Assembly (NCBI GenBank): GCA_033439255.1
Contig: CM065889.1
Location: 496,001-560,000 of the forward strand
DNA from: Hericium rajendrae
Taxonomy: Eukaryota; Basidiomycota; Agaricomycetes; Russulales; Hericiaceae
Direction of reading: 5' to 3'
DNA: 64,000 nucleotides
Shown: positions 35,398-46,670 of the stretch, piece by piece
Layout: every line of letters begins with the position of its first letter
How positions within the stretch are numbered: the first letter of the stretch is position 1
The notes under the pieces: model-generated
The model's input: the letters and a program-made list of their open reading frames with translations, nothing else
Database searches by the model: none
Told to the model about the DNA's origin: nothing
Translations under genes and position numbers: made by a program

Positions 35398-38300
35398 TTA
35401 AAATTTAGAAATAGGCAGATCATTCCATTCCACCAACGGGCTTGGCCTCTCCGTGACCCTCAAGCCTTGCTTGAATGCCTTGAGATCTTCAACTAGCTTC
35501 ATATCCGCCCTCAGCGTTCCCTCGGCATCGAGGATCGCCGGGAAACGTTGCACAAGCACATCTACAGCATCGAGGAGCGCGTCGATCTTCTCGGAAGCCC
35601 TGTCCGCCAGCACGGCCTTCCAGTACTTCGTGAAGTCGTTCACGGCCGGCTCGCCCTCCAGCTCTTCGCGCCATTTGACGTCGTCAACTCGCACGCCAGC
35701 CTCAGCAAGGTGTGCAACAAAGGCGTTCATCGCGGCTTCGCTGACATGCTTCGGCCGCGGCTTCTGGGAGCGAAGGTGCACGGAGAGCTTCGCGCGCTTG
35801 GGCGACGAAGGATCCAGATATTCGGAGAAGAGCGAGATGACGTCCGCCTTCGTAATGTTCTGGATATAATCTGCGTCCTCATAGCCTACGCGAGCTGTCA
35901 ACGCACCACACAAAAGACCAAGAGGCGCAGATCACTTACGTCTGTAGAAATCAAGGTATCCCGAGTCGATGTGCGTCCAGTACCGGTTGGCCTCCTCGCC
36001 CAGATTCTTCGCCTCTTCCCTGCGTTTCCGCTCCAGTCCCTTCTTCTGCTCCTCAAACTCCGCATCGGGCATCGCATCCAGCACGCCGCCCATGTGGCTG
36101 AGGAATGCCTCAACACGCTCCTCGAGGTACGCGGGCGCGCGCTCGCTCTGCACGACGACGCGCAGGCCGACCTCGTGCAGGCCCTGCGACGCCCACTGCG
36201 ACGCGAACACGATGTAGCCGAGCTGCTCCTTCGTGCGCAGGATGTTGAACGCGGGCTCGGCGAGGATCTGCGTGAGCAGGGCGGAGGCGACGCGCAGGCG
36301 GCGGTCGTTGTAGGAGCCGAAGTGGAGGTAGTAGCTCAGGGAGGAGTTCGGCTCGTTCGGGTTCGGGACGGTCGACTGCCAGACGTAGTTGGAACCTATA
36401 AATGTCGATTAGCTATGCTTTTTGAGAAACAAGAAATTATGAACCTGGAGGGACAATGCGCCCAAGATCGACAATTTCCGAAGCGGGAACGGGAGTACCA
36501 TCGACGATCTCCTCCACTGTCTTCGCCAGTTTGATAGCGTCCTGAAAATCACATTATGAGACGATGATAGCAAGCAAACAAGGAAAAGTCATACATCTTT
36601 GTAGACATTGCCTTGCACCAAAACGAGAGAATGAGTTTTCGATAGCATTTTCCGGCCGTGCTCCTCGATCTGCTCTTTAGTAATAGCTGCGAATACCAAG
36701 CCTATCTCAACCCAGATTCCGTGGGATCATCGACGAGGAACTTACAAGGCAAAACCTTGAGCATCTCGGGTATCGTCCATTGGCCATCGGCCATGATGTA
36801 ACGGGTATAATAATCCGATATCTGATATGATTGACTGAGGAAGAAATTCTCCCAGTCCCGTTTCATCTAACGGCAACGGGAAACCTCATGAGCCACATCT
36901 GAGCAAGAGAAGCCTGTTACTGACCTGCTCGCGGATGACATCTAGTCTGTCTTGTCTAATCTGGATGGACTTCACTTTTTCTAGGATATCCTTCAACAGA
37001 ACGTGGAGCTTGTCGTTGTACCCGCTGAGGCTGACGTAGATTCCGAGCGAGGAATGGGACAGGTTGTATCTCAAGCCCGCCAGGTCAGCAGCATATGCGT
37101 ACTCGTTGAGAGCATCGGTAACGAGGTTGGTGAATAACCTGGTTGAATCGATCAGAAACGACATGCGCATCCTCAGAACAAAGATGAGCAACATCAACCT
37201 ACCTCGTCAGAACGGCCGCGTGAGGGAATTATTGGCGAACGGAGTCCGCATGTCAACTATCATATTGGCTTTGGGTACCCAGAAGTGGTCGTCCTTCTTG
37301 TGCCATAAAGATAGAGAGGGAGTTTCGCGGATGAGATGGGGACGTCTCTGGATCTAATCATGACAAGCAGAGCCTCAGCATTGCCTGGGAGCGGGAAGGG
37401 AGGGCATGTCTTACCTCCGTCACATCGCGCTTCTCAACGTCAGGTTCTGCGGGATGAATTCATTCGGGCGGGGAAGATGGAGATCTGGTATCCTGTTTGC
37501 GTCCGCAGCCTGTCCAAAAGGCAGTAAACAACGGCCACACAGCATAGCAATCGAACATACCATCTTCACGAACTCATCATCCAGCTTCTCAACCTTATAC
37601 GGAGTACCATACCACGGCTCCTTCTTCCACTCCCCAGCTCCCTCAATAGCATCGTGCTCCTCCTTCCTTCCCATCAACACTGCACGACCTTCATCGACCT
37701 TCAGACCCTCGAGCGTCTTGCGGAATTCCGCCTCTCCGGCACCCGCCGCGTCCCACTCCCACATTACCTGTGGTGCCTTCAGAACGAGATCGCGCGGCAC
37801 AGGCCATGCAAGGTGCTCCGAAACCCAGACCGCATATTCTTCAGGCCGGCTCTTCTCGGCGAAGCGGAAGCGGATCTGAGAGATCTTAGCGTACTCCTGG
37901 GAATACCAGGCAGCGATGTCAGATGAGCGCAGCAGGGAGAGGTAGTCGAAGACAGCGAGAGCGACAGTACGGTGGTCCTCTAGAAAAATGTAGGGAATAA
38001 GTGGCGATGATGTGATGGAGAAAAAAGCTACGTACGGAAACCGTCCTTTGTGAGATGAAGAGTAACCTTGAACATCGCGAAACCTCGTCCGAGGTTCTGT
38101 GAGCCTGAGCCGAGACCGGTGATCCAGCCCTTCTCCTTGAGATAGGAATGGAGGGAGCCAGGACCTTCGTGGCCTACAAAGTCACCGAGTAGGGTGCCTG
38201 GCTTGTGTTGCCAGAGCGGAGGTTGATAAGCGAGAGGGAATGAGATTTCCAGGATGTGGATAGCCATGATAGTTTCGACGGAAACCAGTGTCTGTAGTTC

Positions 38301-39770
38301 GCGGTGATCAGCGAATGTGCTTGGACACCGGTCTTTAAACACTTACGCCCTTCTCAGCTGGACCAAAGGGGTGGTCTGTGATCATAGGGAGAGGGTCCTT
38401 CTTTCGGTTCACGATTGGAGAGAAGAGCTCAATGACAGTTTCCGAAAGTTCATCCAAAGACTCTGCGACATGAAGTCAGTATGGGTCAACAGGTGAGCAT
38501 CGCGTGCCGCATTACCTTGTCCAATAACACATAATCGCATCCGGCTAGCGCAGTAGTTTGCGGTCCACCATTCAATGAGCCTACGACGTGTCTCACGTCC
38601 GACGACCCCGCCATCAGCTTCAATATCATTAACAGAATTCACAGATGGCGCAGGCGACCCAGTACGAGATGGAAGTGGTGATGCAGCGAGATTTCCGTTT
38701 TCAGTCACCGTAGGACGACCATTGACCGATTCCTTAGCCTTGAGCTCCCTGCCGACCCTCGTCAAGCTGTCCTTGTTTCCAGAGCCGAACTTGCTCCACG
38801 GGTGGCCGGGCTTGCTGAGGTACTTGTTGACTTGGAAGATACGCCACATGTCGTTCTGCAGATTCTTCTTGTTTTCTGAGTCGACGGCGTTGAGCTCGCG
38901 CGTGGTGCAAGAGGGTGAGAATAGCGGGGAGTGGAAGAATCCGGCAAAGCGCATCAGTGCGCCTTTGAGCGCAGGTGTACCGACGTTGAAGAAGTAGTTT
39001 GTGTTGGAGGATGCAGTATAAGCATTGGAATGGCCGTTGTTTTTGGATAGATACTGCAATAATGTCAGGCCAATGACGCGTATGAGAGGGCCATTTCTAC
39101 CTCTGAGTATTCATTCTCTTTCGGAAATTGATCCGTTCCCTTTAATTGAATTGATGAGTATGCGTGAATTCCGAGAGATAACAAACTTTTAATTACCATG
39201 AACAACAGATGTTCACAGAAATGTGCCAATCCGGGCATATCATCCTATGAAGCAGATTAGATATACGAATTTCAACAATGCGCAGATTCGAGAAGAGTGA
39301 AATGCCTATGATCAGTTGTGCATAACGTCTATCAGATTTACAAGATGATATTCAACTTCCTCAGCAGGCAGACAGATGGCTTGACCGCCTTGTCTATACG
39401 CCGATCAAACAAAATTGAACGTTTTAATGCAGAACGTAGTCGCGGTGACCTGCGCGAATGTGTCATGACCTCGATATCGAGTAGACACCTCTTAGACGGA
39501 CAAGGAAGACTGGAGCAACGATCAAGATAGACAGCAACTCACAGGATCATTCAAATGCCCTACAGCAACGTCTAAGCTCGCAGCAGCCTTGTCAGCTTTA
39601 GCGTCGTGGACTAGCATCGCCTGCAATCCGTTCTGAAGACGTATCAACCTGTATTCTCTATCATCCTGGGGAGATTTTTCGATGGGCTTTGCATAGGTAT
39701 AATATTTGGCAGCCTTCGAAGTTTCGGTCTGTTTCCAGTTTGCCTGGTCCTCGGGAACACCTGGTGTCAT
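35398..39770 (-). CDS. STE23: Insulin-degrading-enzyme family metalloprotease (M16A; Ste23-like)
   Basis: Zinc peptidase that degrades short peptides; the yeast relatives process a-factor. The start chosen is MTPGVPEDQANW at 39770. The inverted zinc motif HFCEH (in DDMPGLAHFCEHLLFM) lies at 39209-39223, and the downstream ligand Glu is in LNAVDSENKKN at about 38870. Later M16 repeats include VSVETIMAIHILEISFPL, GPGSLHSYLKEKGW, SSLSYYLHFGSY and LRTKEQLGYIVFASQW, where the substrate-binding domain 4 is recognisable. It ends DLPISKF at 35398. Many introns of about 50-70 nt. No definite frameshift was noted. A 36-codon ORF immediately upstream ends in an ATGA overlap with this start (separate entry). 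Confidence 0.94.
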
Positions 39771-39877
39771 TGAGCGTGTGCAAGTCGAATTTGTAAGACG
39801 GGTCTCCGAGAGGTTGTAGGTGGGGAAAAGGAGAGTAAGGAGGATGAGCGCCGTACAGCTGCAAACCGGTGCAGCAT
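39767..39877 (-). promoter_or_regulatory. Upstream ORF or out-of-frame presequence before the M16 protease
   Basis: A 36-codon ORF from ATG at 39877 encodes MLHRFAAVRRSSSLLSFSPP..., Arg/Ser-rich without acidic residues, like a mitochondrial presequence. Its TGA shares bases with the protease ATG (ATGA). It is either a regulatory uORF with stop-restart geometry, or a true N-terminal extension displaced by one missing or extra base. Confidence 0.5.
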
Positions 39878-40783
39878 GGACGCGTGAGAGGGAACCGTGG
39901 AGGTCGAGAGGACCCGAGCAGTGAGACAATGGACGTCTGAATTTGTAATACAATATAATACCATCTAAACTCGGGCGGTTGTTTGGCAAAACCCTCTGAT
40001 CCTAACAAGTCCCAACAACTCCATAACAACCCGCTCTGCTCAACTTCCGTAACCGGCAGTTCTGTTACCGGCTTTGTCCCAACGTCATTTTACCACTGTA
40101 AGCTCTATGCTGCCTCATTGTCTGCCATATGTTTTCTAGGGTCCTTTCCGCGCTCATGTTACAGCACCATTACAGAATACCGACGGAGGGCGGACGCCGT
40201 GTGTACGTTTCCTTTAGCGCTATCACAGCGTATGCATTCCCAAGGCTGTCCGTTTAGCGGTGATGATATCCGATATGAATCCAGCAAGGCATCCTTCTCT
40301 CTAATTTTGATTTTGATGCGCACAGGAGCCATATGGCCACTATACGATGCGCATGGCCGGGTCTGTTAGTGCTGAAGCTACCGGCCGATGGTCATGTGCT
40401 CTTGGCGGCACAAGATGGCTTTCTCTGCGGTGTACACTCTTACGCATTCGGATGCTCTGCTAGAATAGGCTGCCGCCGTTCATCGCCTTCTCTTATTTTC
40501 GATCATGAGGCCCTCGCGACGACGTCAAGCGCGTCCATTCCGTGACAAACTGGCAGTCATCCTACGGACTTCGGTCTCGAACAAGGACTTCGTCCGTGTT
40601 TGCCGCGATTCTATAGGATTCTATTCGCATGACCTTGCCAAGTCTCCGCTCGGTCTGGTCTATAAAAGCTGGGTTGACCTTCTCTCCAGTCTCCCCATCC
40701 CAACACATTCTCCTTCTCTCTCCTCATCCTCTGTGATCTACATCCGCACTTCATCCACCCACACATCCTCACCACCGCTCGCC
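39878..40783. promoter_or_regulatory. Promoter region, M16 protease and cerato-platanin
   Basis: About 900 bases between divergent genes. TATAAAA at 40661-40667 lies 117 bp before the cerato-platanin ATG and is followed by a pyrimidine-rich leader (40680-40780) typical of highly expressed fungal genes. Small ORFs at 40000-40550 are not supported. Confidence 0.6.
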
Positions 40784-41198
40784 ATGCAGTTCATCGCCGC
40801 CTTGACGTCCCTGTTCTTCTTCTTCACCCTCGCCTTCGCGGACACCGTTCGCTACGACACGGCCTACGACAACGCCGGCCAGTCCATGAACACCGTCTCC
40901 TGCTCCGACGGGCCCAACGGGCTCGTCAGCCGGTTCCCCACTTTCGGCTCGCTCCCCTGACTTCCCCAACATCGGAGCAGCCGCCGCGGTCGCCGGATGG
41001 GGTTCATCCTCCTGCGGGTCGTGCTGGCAGCTCACCTACAACGGTGTCAGCATCAATGTCGTCGCGATCGACCACGCCGACAGCGGCTTTAACATTGCGC
41101 TCGAGGCGATGAACACTCTGACCGGTGGACAGGCGGAGTTCCTCGGTACCGTCGAGGCCACGGTGACGCAAATCGACGCGTCTCAGTGCGGACTGTAA
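40784..41198 (+). CDS. Cerato-platanin family secreted protein
   Basis: Small secreted, surface-active, double-psi-beta-barrel protein; relatives bind chitin fragments and can act as plant elicitors. Signal peptide MQFIAALTSLFFFFTLAFA, then mature DTVRYDTAYDN. Hallmarks: TVSCSDG, GSLP-FPNIG, SSCGSCWQLTY, INVVAIDHADSGFNIA, MNTLTGGQAE, and the C-terminal QCGL. Four Cys are present as expected for two disulfides. Total length is about 138 residues, normal for the family. A +1 base near 40956 puts an in-frame TGA (40958-40960) in the middle; the rest reads on perfectly one frame over, so I take this as an artefact. Strong TATA box and pyrimidine-rich leader. Confidence 0.93.
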
Positions 41199-41641
41199 GG
41201 GATGTTGTGAGTCGCTCTTTCGCCGCTCAGGATGGTACCTTGTGCTAAGAAGTATCATCAGAGGATCACCACCCCTTCACAATCTTCTTCCGGCGCACTT
41301 GCGCCCCTTCATGATTTAGTATGGAATTACGCACGCTTTCACGGACTTCATGAACTCGGACAAACTTTTTTGGACACTCTTACATACTTGATTCATTGTT
41401 GCTATCGCTTTTTGGAGTTTTTTTTTTCTACGGTCGTTGCTTCGCTCTCGCGTTCTTTCGGCTTTCCTTCGTTGCAATTGAAGTGTTGTTTGTTTGTTTG
41501 GCAGTGATGTTTTGGAAGATTTTCTCGTCTTGGAAGACACAACGTAAGTTCTACACGTATTCATCGCGATAATTGCAACTTCGACGCATTTGCTAACGAT
41601 ACAAAGATGACACGGTAAGGACAGTAAGTAGTTTCACGTCT
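41199..41641. other. Intergenic, 3' of cerato-platanin
   Basis: T-rich, suited to 3' end formation (tttttttttc at about 41418-41430). Possible ATTGTT motifs occur. No gene was seen. Confidence 0.45.
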
Positions 41642-42386
41642 CTAACGCTCAAGTGCCAATGTGTACAACTCTCCCTCGTACCACTCCCACTCCGTACCCT
41701 TTTCACACCACCTCCGCCACGGCTGCTGGCTAGGCCAATACAGCTCGTCATTACCATGACAAGAACACAGCTCATTATCAGCGTCGCCGATCTCGATCTT
41801 CTCGAGCTCCTCGTCGCTCGCCTCCATCATCTGGTGAACCCAGCTGTAGGCCTGCTCCTCCGCGCTCAGTGCCGGCCCCGCGCTCTTCTCGAGCCAGCCC
41901 TTCAGCAGGGCCCAGCGCGGGTTCGGCGCACACCAGGCGTGCTTGCCGGTCTTGGGCATCGCGTCGAGCCGCCGCTCCAGCTCCTCGCCGCACTCCGCCT
42001 GGAAGCACTTGGAGAGCTCGGCGGCGTCCCGGAGCTGTTGCCATGGTCAGTTCAAAGACTCGACGAATACAGACACGAGATGCGACGCTCACCAACTTGA
42101 TCTTTTCATCCTTGTAACGTGCAGCCGCTTTCTTTGCAGGCCTGGGCTGTCCGTTGCCGCACTTGCATTTTGTCTTGCATTTGGATGCGTAATGCCGCGG
42201 GTCCTTGCGCTCGTCGGTCAGGGTGAGCTGCCAGTGCAAGTACATGGCGATGCAGTCTGTTAGTGCGCGCTGTCAGTCCGCGTGTAGAGATAGGCGTGCG
42301 ATGGAGGGACGCGTACAAATCTCGAACTGCTTGTCGGTCCAGCCGGCGGGGCATTGGCGGGTCACTGTGGTCCCCTTCTTGTGCAT
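41642..42386 (-). CDS. Hypothetical Cys/Trp-rich protein, three exons, intact
   Basis: Not recognised. Exons 42317-42386, 42093-42256 and 41642-42034, with introns of 60 and 58 nt (GTACGC...ACAG; GTGAGC...ACAG). The product is about 208 residues. It starts MHKKGTTVTRQCPAGWTDKQ, then has a lysine/cysteine-rich segment (CKTKCKCGNGQPRPAKKAAA), a helical Glu-rich part (ASDEELEKIEIGD), and a Trp/Cys-rich end (LCSCHGNDELYWPSQQPWRR, WEWYEGELYTLALER). No signal peptide or membrane helix. The spaced Cys (KCKTKCKCG; CSCH) could bind metal, but the pattern matches no finger I know. The frame is unbroken across all exons, supporting a real gene. An upstream in-frame extension to about 42527 exists but lacks support. 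Confidence 0.7.
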
Positions 42387-42868
42387 GGCGACCGTCTTCT
42401 TGGATAGATTTAGTGGTAACGTAAGTTGAAGATGATGAAAGGGTAAAAGATAGTATAGATGTGAAAGGATGGAAGTCTGCTCGAGACTGTCAGAATGCTG
42501 TGATGGTATGAGCAGCGAGCTGAGCATACCGTTGAGTTTGGCTCTCCAGGAGCTACTAATGGATGATATAGAAAGATGTGATGGAAGATGCAGTAGGAAA
42601 TCTCGCTCTATATACTGCCAGCTTCATTCGCCCTTATTGACATATGCTATGTTCGGAACAACGCGTCTGACCAAGTAGGCACGTTAGGCTCGACGAGATC
42701 GTTGTCTAGAAAAACACCTACCTTCCAGAGAGATGTGTTGCTTGTATTCAAGTACACTGCATATTCTGAGACCAAGGCATAGGGGCAGGAGCCACATGAG
42801 AACTGTTTGATTTCTGAGACAAGATCAGTACAACACTCATTGTTTTTCTTTCAGATAAAGGGAGGAAG
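42387..42868. other. Intergenic upstream of the 41642-42386 gene
   Basis: About 480 bases up to the transposon. It presumably contains the promoter of the minus-strand gene. A tata motif (tctatatact) lies at about 42606-42615. No other feature was seen. Confidence 0.4.
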
Positions 42869-42871
42869 TAG

Positions 42872-44395
42872 CACTGGAGAAACTCTTAAATCGCGCCGGC
42901 GTTTATTTGGCAGAAACAGGTCCTTTCAGTGTCCTTTCCGCACTATATTTGCCGATTTCCGTCCACTGCTGTTTCAGCAATCTTTTCGCCAGATTTCCAC
43001 TTCCACGTGATGTGAATTCATTGCGACGCGTGTCGTCGCGTCGATTTTTGCTAAGTCGTACATGTCCCCTCCTTCCCTCTTGCCATCATGTACTGCGTGC
43101 AGCATGCCGGCCCACACCCCACCACCCTATACACCTACTCTGCTTCCTACGTCCTGCCTCTAGTGGCACTTACTTGACCCCCACATTCTCAACTCCGAGC
43201 CGGCTAACTCTATTTATGATGAATATGATTTAGAGTTGCCGCGCTCAATGTCGCCAGTCATCACCGGCCAACAAGATTATATATGGGTTGCTCTAAGCCT
43301 CATTGCCATATATGTCTGGCTTAGCACGAGCAGCGTCGTCCAGAACCGTGTGGAGGGAGTCCAGAGTCGTGTGGAGGGAGGCCAACGCGTGCCTATGGCG
43401 CACTTCGAGTGTACGGCGCCCGTGGCGACAGAGGGTGTGACATAGGCACCCGTGGACACTGAACGCCGAGATGTAAGATTGACGCATTCATGCCTGTTAT
43501 AATCTTTTCACGACACGTTCAGCTGGTGTGGAAGCTCTCGAAGACGACGGTAATACAATCGGGCTTCAAAGACCATTAGCTTTGGTCGCTATTGGGCAAG
43601 CTATCAGATAAGTACGTTTGATAAGTTCCCGATCGGCTATATCAGCATACTTACTCGCTTTCAATCTGTAGGTCCAAAGAGTGGTAGCTCGTCCCGACTC
43701 GGACGGACCAGCAACTTATGTATGATTTTCCTCGTATATCTACCCGCATATATGCGCTCATAAGACTACTTCAAGTACGAATAACCTCAAAAGACCATTT
43801 CTTTCCTCAGCCAGGCCCAGATATATGACCATGTGAAGCTGTCCGCGCCCTGTTCAGGTTCGTACATAGTGAGCGACAGATGGCGACCAAGGCGCAATGG
43901 CGCGGCATCGCCCTGAATGTTGGCCGCTACTGAATGACAGATGTAGGTCCGCATTCAAGGTAAGGTACCGCTATAGGGATGCTTGAGTGTGCGGACTGTT
44001 CGGTCAGAGCGACGGGTTCGCCGCGACCAAGAGTTGCTTTATCTGCTTTATCTACTGACCAGGACGGAATCAGGCCAGGAATCGACAGTAGATTAGGATT
44101 ATGTTCGTACTCGAGTATATACTGTACATGCTGTACAAGGAGCTATGCAGAGAATGTGGCATGCAGTATGCTGTAGTCCCAAAGGCCTAAGGAAAGCATC
44201 TGTAGCAGTGTGCCAGCTGGGGCTGGTGTATCGCCGCGGAAATATCGAGCGGAAAGCAGCGGATACGGAGCGAAAAGCGTTGCTTTCGGCCAAATAACCG
44301 CCGGCGGCGATTTAGCTCATATGTTGCGGAAATAAGGCGAAAACAAGCCCTTTCAGCCAAATAAATGCCGGCGCGATTTAAGAGTTTCTCCAGTG
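42872..44395. mobile_element. Non-autonomous CACTA-like (EnSpm) DNA transposon, 1524 bp
   Basis: Terminal inverted repeats of 44 bp, 42872-42915 and 44352-44395, match at 42 of 44 positions. They begin CACTGGAGAAACTC and are flanked by a 3-bp direct repeat, TAG (42869-42871 and 44396-44398). CACT-type termini plus a 3-bp target duplication are the signature of CACTA/EnSpm elements. Inside the right end a second diverged copy of the terminal segment (44288-44316, GGCCAAATAACCGCC) is in direct orientation, giving the subterminal repeats usual for this superfamily. No transposase coding is visible; the only ORF of note (43236-43445) is 69 codons. It is a deletion derivative or MITE that would need a transposase in trans. 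Confidence 0.82.
43345..43386 (+). repeat. Two-copy 21-bp tandem repeat inside the CACTA-like element
   Basis: Adjacent copies sharing GTGTGGAGGGAG (agaaccGTGTGGAGGGAGtcc and agagtcGTGTGGAGGGAGgcc). Confidence 0.6.
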
Positions 44396-44398
44396 TAG

Positions 44399-46670
44399 TG
44401 GACGCACGAAGATTCCCTTTCAGGAAGGTCTTGTAATTCGACGTTGTCGTCGTTCGGGTTTATCCGACGTCAAACCCGACAGGATTCCTTTGTGTACATG
44501 GTGCACCAGGCTCAATCAAGGTTCCCGATACCCGGGGATGATGATACTCAAGGTGCAAGTCCTGGCATTTCGTCACAATATCAAAAATACAGCACGATTT
44601 CTCCAGCATGGGAATTCATGGAAGAACAGGTACCCCATGAACCCGATGGTTGACGAAGTGAGATGCGCGGAATGCGAAGGGAGTGCACTTGTCGTGGAGA
44701 GTTCGAGGGTCGCAGTAATTCGAATGAGAGTTGAGACGAGGCAGGCTTATTGAGATACGATTGCAAGAAGAGTTATGTATCGACAACAATTGCTTCACGG
44801 TTAGGAACATGGCATTCGGCACCGGGAGACGGAACAGTATGAGCCATACGATGATGACCACATAAAGTTTCAGACATATCTCAGTCCCGGATATTGAGTA
44901 GTATGCGAGGCCGACAGACCCGCACCCACTGCGACGGGCAATGGTCAATGCGAATGCGACCGAAGGAAGGTGTACGCGATTGCAATGGCCGAGTCTGCCG
45001 ACAATGTAAGAAACAGAAACGAAGAGTTGAGATCTGCACACCATTCCTATCTCAACCGAACGCAAATGAATGACGGGCGTGGTCGTGGCCCGACAATGTT
45101 GAACCCTGGTTCCTTCTGGTGCTGAAAGCGCTCGAGCATCTTGGTCTGAGCCCGGTGCCGGCATTACTACTGTATCCTGGACAATCTCGTCTCCCCTTGG
45201 TGGGCACCTCATTCGGCGCCATTCAGGAACGATACATAAGGGCCATCGCAAGTTCTGGAGGGGCGGAGCGGCTTGACTGTTGCCGGACCGGAGGAGCGCC
45301 AGAGTTGCATCGGAAAACGTCGAAGTCATGAGGGCGGCAGAGCACGAGCGTCAAGTTAGCACGAATGAGATGATATAGATGGATCATATGGATCACCGCG
45401 GGTCCCGTCCCCAGCTCTACGACCCTGAAGCAAATCATATTAATCATTTTAATGGAGGTAGAGTGTTAGTCGCCCAAGCAAAGCTGATTCTTGTGAAATC
45501 CGAACATTGTCGTCGTCCCGAGCACTGAGCAACGCAGTGAAGATCAGTACGCAGCACTGAGTGGAAGTAAAACGTACCCAACTACAGGTTACACCCATAG
45601 AGTATAATGCTTCGAGGCATTTGTCGCCAGTACATGGCATGGCCATGCTGTGCTACAGATTATGTCTGAGACGCTCGGGCCATCTGCATCACACTTGGAT
45701 TAATTGCGATCTCATATAACCACAGCACTTGCCTTTCTGAACTATAATGTAGCTTCGTTTCCGTGTAATGGCTACAGCCTTCTTGTATGGCAGATCCTAT
45801 CAGAGATGATATTTTGGTGGGCCCATCATTCATGTTCGTCCGCGGACTGTCGAAGACAAGTTTCAGTCTTCTGAATAAGTGGCATACGTACTTTGATCTC
45901 AATGCCACAGACGGTCGTGGTGTAGCCTCATGCCCTGCATTCCGAGGACTTTAGCACACTCGGAGCCGTTGATGAGCGTGGCTCGCCGGAAAGGTGAGTC
46001 AGAAAGAACATGGTCGAGATGTTGGTTCTCTAGTCTGACAGGGGGGGCTTTCCCTGAGAGCCACATCTGCGATATGCGGTTGCACGCCACGCTGTATCTG
46101 CTTCGCCATCGATGTACCGCCCGTCAAGAGGGTGAACGTGGACTGATATGGCCACGAAAAGGAGCGATAATGGCAGGATTGCAACAACCGCGCAAGCAAA
46201 TCGTGTAGCAGTCTAACAAATCTGCAACTGCAAGGCCATAATTACGAAACATCAAAGCGACGAGAGACGAGAAATGTGCAGTAAAGAAGCCTGAAGAGCC
46301 TAAAGAGGAAATGGCGTCGCTGTGTCGGGGAGAGACGCGCTGGTGGCTGAGGGTGCTTCTCGCGCCCAAGAGACTTTTTTGTTGTGCCAACGCCATAGCA
46401 GCAGCTACTTTCCCGCTAGTGGCCTCCCTTACGACGCGTCTCACAGCCTCCACTCGCTTTGTCTACCTCGGACGTTTTTCTTCGCTTTGACAATTGGGAT
46501 TTGTGCTATAGAAGGTCACCGTGGACGTCGGCGGGACGTACCAACTCTGCCTCGTTCCAATCCACTGTACCATCGACCCCCGTACTACAGACGTCCATCC
46601 AAGACGAGTACACGCGCTTTGATCTCTATATTATTCGTGCTGTGACATCTTGAGCTGGGCATCGAACAAT
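44399..46670. other. Gene-poor region with weak coding-like stretches
   Basis: About 2.3 kb. The minus strand has an open frame 44616-45329 (237 codons, no domain recognised). Short minus-strand pieces at about 45899-46090 and 46124-46453 look somewhat protein-like but could not be spliced into a continuous product. The rightmost 200 bases probably hold the promoter of the gene starting at 46671. Nothing can be named. Confidence 0.4.

Noticed and set aside
42872-44395. Classifying the TIR element as hAT or Mutator
   Set aside because: The flanks show no 8- or 9-bp duplication, only a 3-bp TAG, which fits CACTA-type ends.
44616-45460. Minus-strand ORF and upstream VVELGTG as a possible SAM methyltransferase
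   Set aside because: Only one short glycine motif is present. No other methyltransferase motifs and no convincing splice chain were found.
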